64,000 bases of DNA from DATEDA01 sp963789885 (GTDB lineage Bacteria > Pseudomonadota > Gammaproteobacteria > Burkholderiales > SG8-39), in assembly GCA_963789885.1 (NCBI GenBank), contig CAWBNB010000064.1, forward strand, positions 248,001-312,000. The letters are read 5' to 3'. Within the stretch, counting starts at the first letter, position 1. Each line of letters opens with the position of its first letter. Positions 59,901 to 64,000 of this stretch are shown here, one piece after another. A model generated the notes under the pieces. That model was not told where the DNA came from, did not search any database, and saw nothing but the letters and a program-made list of their open reading frames with translations. The translations under genes were made by a program, and so were the position numbers.

Positions 59901-61793
59901 GAAGATCGCGCCGACGGCGTCGATCTCGACCTCGGCATCGCCGGTGGCGAGCCCGAAGTCGTGCATCCAGATCGGATCGCCCGACTCGGGCGCGATGCGG
60001 TACGGCCGCTCCTCGAGGACGCGCAGGCCCATGCGCTCGAGCATCGGCAGGCTGTCGGAGAGGGTGACCGGGCCGCCCTTGTGGAGGAGCTTGAACCGCA
60101 GCATCCCCGGCGGCGCCTCGAGCGGCCGATAGAGGTTGAGCGCGAGCCCGCCGCCGCTGGCGACCTTCGCCAGCATCTCGCAGTCGGGCACCGCGTTCCG
60201 CGGCGGGACGTCCTCGCGGTAGGCGGCGGGGAAGGCCGCGCCGAAGAGGCGGTAGAGCTCGTTGCCGCGTGCTTCGCCCGCTGCGGCGAGGAGCGCCTCG
60301 CGCAGGTCGTCCTCCCAGCGGCGCGCCGCGGCGACGAGCTGCGCCTCGAGCTCGTGGCCATCGACCTGCGGGATCTGCCCCGGGGTCGTGCGCACCGTGA
60401 TCATGATGCGCGCGAGCATCGACTGCGACAGGAAGACGTCGAACTCCGACGACTGGCCGTTGAACGCCTTCGTCAGGATCGACTGCCACCTCCGGCGAAG
60501 GTCGGTGTTGAAGTTCTCGCGCGGCGCGTAGATGAGGCAGGCGACGAACCGCTCGAACTGGTCGCGGCGCACGAAGAGCCGGAAGCGCTGGCGCTCGCCG
60601 AGATGGAGGATCCCCATCGCGGTATCGACGAGCTCGTCCTCGGCGATCTGGAAGAGCTCGTCGCGCGGGTACGTGTCGATGATGTTCTCGAGCGCCTTCC
60701 ACGAGTGCCCGCCGGGTGCGAGCCCCGCCTTCGCCTGCACGTTGGCGACCTTGCGCCGCAGGAGCGGGATCTCGTTCGGGCGCACGTGGTAAGCGGTGTG
60801 GGTGTACAGGCCGAGGAAGCGGTGCTCGCCCACCACCTCGCCGCGATCGTCGTAGCGCTTGATGCCGATGTAGTCGAGGTAGCCCGGCCGGTGCACGGTC
60901 GAGCGCGAGTTCGACTTGGTGATGATCAGCAGATCCTTGACGCGCGCATAGGCGCGCACCTGCGGCGGGAGCTGCGAGAAGCTCGTCGCGAGCGCCTCGC
61001 CCGGCTTCTCGCGCAGGATCCCCAGCCCGGAGCCGGGCACGACGGCGAGCGCGTCGTCGCCGTCCTTCACCACGAGGTCGTGGGCGCGGTAGCCGAGGAA
61101 GGTGAAGTGGTCGGCGGCGAGCCACTCGAGGAACGCGCGCACCTCGGCGAGCTCCATCTGCCCGACCGGCGGCGGACGGCGGTCGAGATCGGCGACGATC
61201 TCGCGCACCCTGGCGGTCATCTTCTTCCAGTCCTCGACCGCGGTGCGGACGTCGTCGAGCACGCGCTCGAGGTCGGCGGCGAGCGCCTCCAGGCGCGCCG
61301 GGTCGGTGAGCCGGTCGACCTCGACGTGCATGAACGACTCGCGGCTGCCCGCCGGCGAGTCGTCGGGCAGCACGCCCATCAACGTGCCGTCGGTGCGGTT
61401 CACCCGAATGATCGGATGGACGATGAGATGCAGCGTGAGTCCCTGGCGGTTCACCTCCATCGTCACCGAGTCGACGAGGAACGGCATGTCGTCGTTGACG
61501 ATCTCGATGATCGTGTGCGTCGACTGCCAGCCGTGCTCCTGGACGCTCGGATTGAAGACGCGCACGCGGGCCTTGCCCGCCTCGCGCTTGCGCCCGAAGT
61601 TCCAGTGGGAGAGCGCCGCGCCGTAGAGGTCGGCGGGGGCCCGCGCGGCGAGATCCTCGGCGTCGACCTGTCGGAAGTACGCGCGCGTGAACGCTTCGAC
61701 CGGTCCCCGCTGCTCCGCCGGGATCTTCTCGCGCAGGAGCGCGATCACCTGCTCGAGCCGCTCGGCTTTCCCCTGTTCGGTGCGTGCCAGCAT
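56928..61793 (-). CDS. gdhB: NAD-dependent glutamate dehydrogenase, large type
   Basis: The 1621-residue enzyme matches the large (about 1600-residue) NAD-GDH of proteobacteria. The N-terminus (GWQSTHTIIEIVNDDMPFLV, then VDSVTMEVNRQGLTLHLIVH) carries the ACT-like regulatory domains. The catalytic core is near the C-terminus, with VRFEGVHLRGGKVARGGLRW, VPVGSKGGFVLKRAPA, VGVGDMSGDVFGNGMLLS and GGIGTYVKAAEETHASVGDR. It converts glutamate to 2-oxoglutarate and ammonia, producing NADH. The neighbouring gltIJKL and ilvE genes fit amino-acid catabolism. It is a single-gene transcription unit. Confidence 0.96.
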   Translation of the reverse strand: MLARTEQGKAERLEQVIALLREKIPAEQRGPVEAFTRAYFRQVDAEDLAARAPADLYGAALSHWNFGRKREAGKARVRVFNPSVQEHGWQSTHTIIEIVNDDMPFLVDSVTMEVNRQGLTLHLIVHPIIRVNRTDGTLMGVLPDDSPAGSRESFMHVEVDRLTDPARLEALAADLERVLDDVRTAVEDWKKMTARVREIVADLDRRPPPVGQMELAEVRAFLEWLAADHFTFLGYRAHDLVVKDGDDALAVVPGSGLGILREKPGEALATSFSQLPPQVRAYARVKDLLIITKSNSRSTVHRPGYLDYIGIKRYDDRGEVVGEHRFLGLYTHTAYHVRPNEIPLLRRKVANVQAKAGLAPGGHSWKALENIIDTYPRDELFQIAEDELVDTAMGILHLGERQRFRLFVRRDQFERFVACLIYAPRENFNTDLRRRWQSILTKAFNGQSSEFDVFLSQSMLARIMITVRTTPGQIPQVDGHELEAQLVAAARRWEDDLREALLAAAGEARGNELYRLFGAAFPAAYREDVPPRNAVPDCEMLAKVASGGGLALNLYRPLEAPPGMLRFKLLHKGGPVTLSDSLPMLERMGLRVLEERPYRIAPESGDPIWMHDFGLATGDAEVEIDAVGAIFEEAFGRVFTGEVENDGFNRLVLAARLTADEIVVLRAYAKYVRQIGFPLSQGFIEQTMAANPAIARMLANLFRLRFDPEKGDPEGAALQVSAIEQALDKVDNLNEDRVLRQYLALLLATNRTNYWRRDPEGRRRTFLSFKFDPSKVPGLPDPRPMFEIFVYSVRFEGVHLRGGKVARGGLRWSDRPEDFRTEVLGLVKAQMVKNVVIVPVGSKGGFVLKRAPAASDREAYMKEGVACYKDYLRGLLDITDNLVAGKVVPPPQVRRHDPDDPYLVVAADKGTATFSDYANSISAEYGFWLGDAFASGGSAGYDHKAMGITARGAWESVKRHFREMGVDTQTTDFTVVGVGDMSGDVFGNGMLLSKHIRLVAAFDHRHVFIDPDPDAASSWAERKRLFDLPRSSWADYNAMLISHGGGVWPRSAKSIPVSPEARRAFGIEAESLPPAELINAILKSPVDLLYNGGIGTYVKAAEETHASVGDRANDAIRVNGADLRCKVVAEGGNLGLTQLGRIEYALKGGKVYTDAIDNSAGVDTSDHEVNIKILLGLVIADGELTEKQRNTLLAQMTDQVAALVLRDNYFQTQSLSIAGRVAPSLLDAQHRFIQFLEKAGRLDRAIEFLPPDEAIAERRARKLGLAAPERAVLLAYSKMWLSDAFLDSDLPEDEWIGTALGRYFPQTLREAYAGVMPRHPLKREIIATHVVNSMVNRVGSTFVHRLMETTGAHAPQIVRAYLLQREIFGYVPLWQAIEALDNKVPDQTQSEMLIEAGRLTVRATSWFLRSRRLAEPMEQTIERFQPGVETLYAELGRLLDAQGRSQLDIQAVRWTQAGVPREIAARVAALDTLFAALDIGEVAEATQRAVPTVAGVYFALSSKLGFAWLRDRIGQIPGDSHWQALAKSSMRDDLAGLARTLAANVVAAGAAGDEPAALVARWEGANRDAMERAERLLGELRAASAPDLAMLSVGPPGAQEPRVKTASGAALAAATALARLR

Positions 61794-61884
61794 GGATTCC
61801 CCCTACGCTCCACCCCGCAGGATCGCTCGCTTCCGAGCATCTTGTTGGATAGCGGGGCGGCTAGTCTAGCAGCCCGGGACGAGG

Positions 61885-62838
61885 CTACGCCCGGCGGCGG
61901 CGAGGCTTTTTCCGCGCGGAGGCGACGATGTCGCGCCAGCCGGCGTCCGCCGCGGCGAACACCTCGGCCGCGAACTCGGCGAACGCGCGGATGCGGGCGG
62001 ACTGCTGCCGGTTCGGCGGGTAGACGAGATAGAGCGCAGGCCCTTCCGCGGCCCAATCGATGAGGACCGGCGCGAGGCACCCGGCAACAATCGCGCCATG
62101 AGCGAGTGCAGAGAGCACCTGGGTCACGCCGAGCCCGGCGGTGGCGGCCTCGACGCAGGCTTCCATCGAGTTGAAAGCGAGGTTCCCGGCGGGCCGCTGG
62201 GCGATACGCTGACCTCGTCGCTCGAACACCCACTCCGCCGGACGCGCCGTGGCGAGCGCCAGAAACGCGATCGCGTTATGACGCGCGAGATCCGCGGGTC
62301 CCCGCGGCGTACCGTGGCTGGCGAGCCACGCGGGCGCGGCACAGGTGACGAGGTGCGTGGTGCCGATGCGCCGCGCCACGAGATCCCCGTCGAGCGGCTC
62401 GCCGTAGGAGATCGCGCAGTCGACGCCCTCCTCCACGAGGTCGATCGCGCGGTTCTCGAGGCGGACCTCGAGCGCGAGCTCCGGATGCCGCTCGAGGAGC
62501 CGCGGCAGCGCCGGCACCAGGAACTGGCGCGCGAGCGCCATCGGCATGTCGATCCGCAGCCGGCCGCGCGGCGCGGCGCGCGAGCGCGCGACGAGAGCCT
62601 CCGCTTCCTCGACGTCCGCAAGGATCCGGGCGCAGCGCTCGTAGTAGGCGCGGCCGTCGTCGGTCAGCGAAAGCCGGCGGGTGGTGCGGTGGAGGAGGCG
62701 CGCGCCGAGCGCGCGTTCGAGGCCGGCCACCAGCTCGCTCACCCGCGCGCGCGAGAGCTCGAGCGAGTCGGCGGCGCGCGCGAAGCTCGCGAGCTCGGCG
62801 ACGCGGGCGAAGGCGCGCATGCCGTTGAGGCGGTCCAT
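61885..62838 (-). CDS. LysR-family transcriptional regulator
   Basis: The 317-residue regulator has an N-terminal winged helix-turn-helix (residues 1-60, MDRLNGMRAFARVAELASFA and SRARVSELVAGLERALGARL) and a type II binding-like effector domain. It is of the CrgA/DsdC-like length class. The tail is basic (KKPRRRRA). The gene is divergent from ilvE with a 114-base gap that contains palindromes, so it probably controls ilvE and itself. The effector is unknown. Confidence 0.9.
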   Translation of the reverse strand: MDRLNGMRAFARVAELASFARAADSLELSRARVSELVAGLERALGARLLHRTTRRLSLTDDGRAYYERCARILADVEEAEALVARSRAAPRGRLRIDMPMALARQFLVPALPRLLERHPELALEVRLENRAIDLVEEGVDCAISYGEPLDGDLVARRIGTTHLVTCAAPAWLASHGTPRGPADLARHNAIAFLALATARPAEWVFERRGQRIAQRPAGNLAFNSMEACVEAATAGLGVTQVLSALAHGAIVAGCLAPVLIDWAAEGPALYLVYPPNRQQSARIRAFAEFAAEVFAAADAGWRDIVASARKKPRRRRA

Positions 62839-62840
62839 TG

Positions 62841-62888
62841 TTCGGAAACTCCGAATGACGTGTCCGGAAGATTGGAGTTTATTCGGAA
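62841..62888. promoter_or_regulatory. Candidate LysR operator region between lysR-type gene and ilvE
   Basis: TTCGGAAACTCCGAA (62841-62855) is a perfect 6+3+6 palindrome just upstream of the regulator start. Half-sites recur as TCCGGAA (62864-62870) and TTCGGAA (62882-62888), giving an array of related sites across the divergent promoter. T-N11-A spacing fits LysR-type operators. Confidence 0.5.
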
Positions 62889-62952
62889 CGGGGCCGGGCA
62901 TAAAGTCCCCGCTCGCCCGCGCCGGACGGCGGGCATTCCGGAGGAGAGTCCC

Positions 62953-63921
62953 ATGCACGACCGCGACGGCTGGATCTGGTACGACGGCAGGCTCGTGCCC
63001 TGGCGCGACGCCACGACCCACGTCCTCACCCACTCGCTCCACTACGGGCTCGCCGTGTTCGAGGGCGTCCGCGCGTACGACACGACGGACGGACCCGCGC
63101 TCTTCCGCGTCCAGGATCACACCGAGCGGCTCGTCAACTCGGCCCGGATCTATCTGATGCAGATCCCGTATGACCGGCCGACGCTCGTCGAAGCGCAGCG
63201 GGAGGTCGTCCGGGCGAACGGCCTCGGCGGCTGCTATCTGCGGCCGATCGCGTTCTACGGCGCGGAAAAGATGGGCGTGAGCCCGCACGGGGCGAAGGTG
63301 CACGTGGCCGTCGCCGCGTGGCCGTGGGGCGCCTACCTCGGGCCCGAGGCGCACGAGCGGGGCATCCGCGTGAAGACCTCGTCCTACGCACGCCATCACG
63401 TCAACGTCACGATGGCCCGCGCAAAACTCGCGGCGACGTACGCGAACTCGATCCTCGCGACGATGGAAGCCACCCAGGACGGCTACGACGAGGCGCTGCT
63501 CCTCGACGTCGACGGCTTCGTCGCCGAAGGGGCGGGCGAAAACCTCTTCGTCGTGAAGAACGGCCGGCTGCACGAGCCCGAACTCACTTCCGCGCTCGCC
63601 GGCATCACGCGTGACACCGTGATTGCCCTCGCCCGCGAGCGCGGCTACGAGGTAAGCGCGCGCCGGCTGACCCGGGACGACGTGTACATCGCCGACGAAG
63701 CGTTTTTCTGCGGCACCGCCGCCGAGGTGACGCCGATCGTGGAGCTCGACCGGCGCACGATCGGCGACGGCCGCCCGGGTCCGGTGACCCGCGCGCTCCA
63801 GCGGGCGTTCTTCGACGTCGTCTCGGGACGCGATGCGCGCCACCGCGACTGGCTGACGCCGGTTGCCGCCGGCTCGCGCCCGCTCGAGGCGGCGCGCGGG
63901 CGGGAGATCGCGCCGGCCTAG
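62953..63921 (+). CDS. ilvE: Branched-chain amino-acid aminotransferase
   Basis: The 322-residue class IV aminotransferase has the expected order of blocks: WIWYDGRLVPWRDATTHVLT, LHYGLAVFEGVRAYDT, GGCYLRPIAFYGAEKMGV and the PLP lysine Lys158 (RAKLAATYANSILA), then VAEGAGENLFVVKNG and GITRDTVIALARERGYEV. It transfers amino groups between leucine, isoleucine or valine and 2-oxoglutarate. The ATG at 62953 (GGAGGAGAG before it) starts the known N-terminus. Confidence 0.95.
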   Translation: MHDRDGWIWYDGRLVPWRDATTHVLTHSLHYGLAVFEGVRAYDTTDGPALFRVQDHTERLVNSARIYLMQIPYDRPTLVEAQREVVRANGLGGCYLRPIAFYGAEKMGVSPHGAKVHVAVAAWPWGAYLGPEAHERGIRVKTSSYARHHVNVTMARAKLAATYANSILATMEATQDGYDEALLLDVDGFVAEGAGENLFVVKNGRLHEPELTSALAGITRDTVIALARERGYEVSARRLTRDDVYIADEAFFCGTAAEVTPIVELDRRTIGDGRPGPVTRALQRAFFDVVSGRDARHRDWLTPVAAGSRPLEAARGREIAPA

Positions 63922-63930
63922 GAACCCCCG

Positions 63931-64000
63931 CTACGCGCGGGCGACCACCAGCGGGACGAGCATCTCGTCCTCGGTCGGGCCGCCGTGCACGCCGATCTGG
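63931..64000 (-). CDS. Unidentified gene, C-terminal 22 residues (partial)
   Basis: A minus-strand frame enters from the window edge and stops at 63931-63933, reading VHGGPTEDEMLVPLVVARA at its end. HGG followed by xxEMLVPLVV is the usual end of alkaline-phosphatase-superfamily (PglZ or nucleotide-pyrophosphatase-like) enzymes, but the piece is too short for a firm call. It converges on ilvE. Confidence 0.45.
   Translation of the reverse strand, partial: QIGVHGGPTEDEMLVPLVVARA

Noticed and set aside
56376..62063. A plus-strand open frame of 1895 codons opposite the glutamate dehydrogenase gene
   Set aside because: It is the mirror of a real 1621-residue enzyme on the other strand, with a composition typical of antisense high-GC frames and no motif of its own.

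Overview
The window is high-GC DNA (roughly 70 percent by eye) with tightly packed genes. The gene families point to a betaproteobacterium, probably of Burkholderiales or a related uncultured lineage. The clues are two Bug-type (TctC-like) periplasmic binding proteins, a gltIJKL aspartate/glutamate ABC operon, a 1621-residue NAD-glutamate dehydrogenase, a metY-type sulfhydrylase and a gsp type II secretion operon. This assignment is inference from gene content; no rRNA or tRNA gene was recognised in the window.

Layout. 1-6.3 kb: end of a type II secretion operon (gspM end, a short gspN, gspC, gspD, gspE, gspF). 6.4-9.35 kb: a small membrane protein, a compact CAAX/CPBP-type intramembrane protease and an AsmA-family protein. 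9.4-14.2 kb: ssb and an MFS transporter on the minus strand, divergent from uvrA, which carries one frameshift. 14.3-19.3 kb: a Bug binding protein, a frameshifted GYF_2/RDD membrane protein, a zinc alcohol dehydrogenase and a Tat-exported PhoX-like protein. 19.5-22.7 kb: gltI-gltJ-gltK-gltL with two tandem hairpins after gltI. 22.8-30.9 kb: a degraded accessory stretch with an MFS tail, two tandem micro-lipoproteins, a TauD-like dioxygenase, a truncated OmpA gene, an IS200-like remnant, HtpX, DctM and NHL tails, and a thioesterase garbled by two insertions; intact small genes (DUF2780, a duplicated-repeat periplasmic protein, an SDR, a CHRD protein) lie between them. 30.9-34.7 kb: a minus-strand catabolic operon (aldehyde dehydrogenase, cupin, ThDP enzyme). 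34.8-38.1 kb: an unrecognised 1104-residue membrane protein. 38.4-52.6 kb: a Rieske oxygenase divergent from an eight-gene operon (CoA-binding protein, MetY, alcohol dehydrogenase, gamma-glutamyltransferase-like enzyme, DUF3313 lipoprotein, ferritin-like diiron protein, RidA, Bug protein), then a second ThDP enzyme and an amidase/GST/small protein/MFS group. 52.6-56.9 kb: aminopeptidase, lipase-like hydrolase, MFS, META and SIMPL proteins on the minus strand. 56.9-64 kb: NAD-glutamate dehydrogenase, then a LysR regulator divergent from ilvE.

How the genes work together. The unifying theme is uptake and breakdown of organic acids, amino acids and amides: binding proteins and gltIJKL for capture, oxygenases, dehydrogenases, ThDP enzymes, amidase and RidA for conversion, and NAD-glutamate dehydrogenase feeding carbon into central metabolism. 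No defence system, prophage, CRISPR array or integrated plasmid was seen. The least explained items are the 1104-residue membrane protein, the 8-gene operon with its divergent Rieske oxygenase, the tandem Cys-X8-Cys micro-lipoproteins and the fragment-rich stretch at 22.8-31 kb. Several frameshifts lie in short homopolymer or dinucleotide tracts, so some may be sequencing errors and not real mutations.
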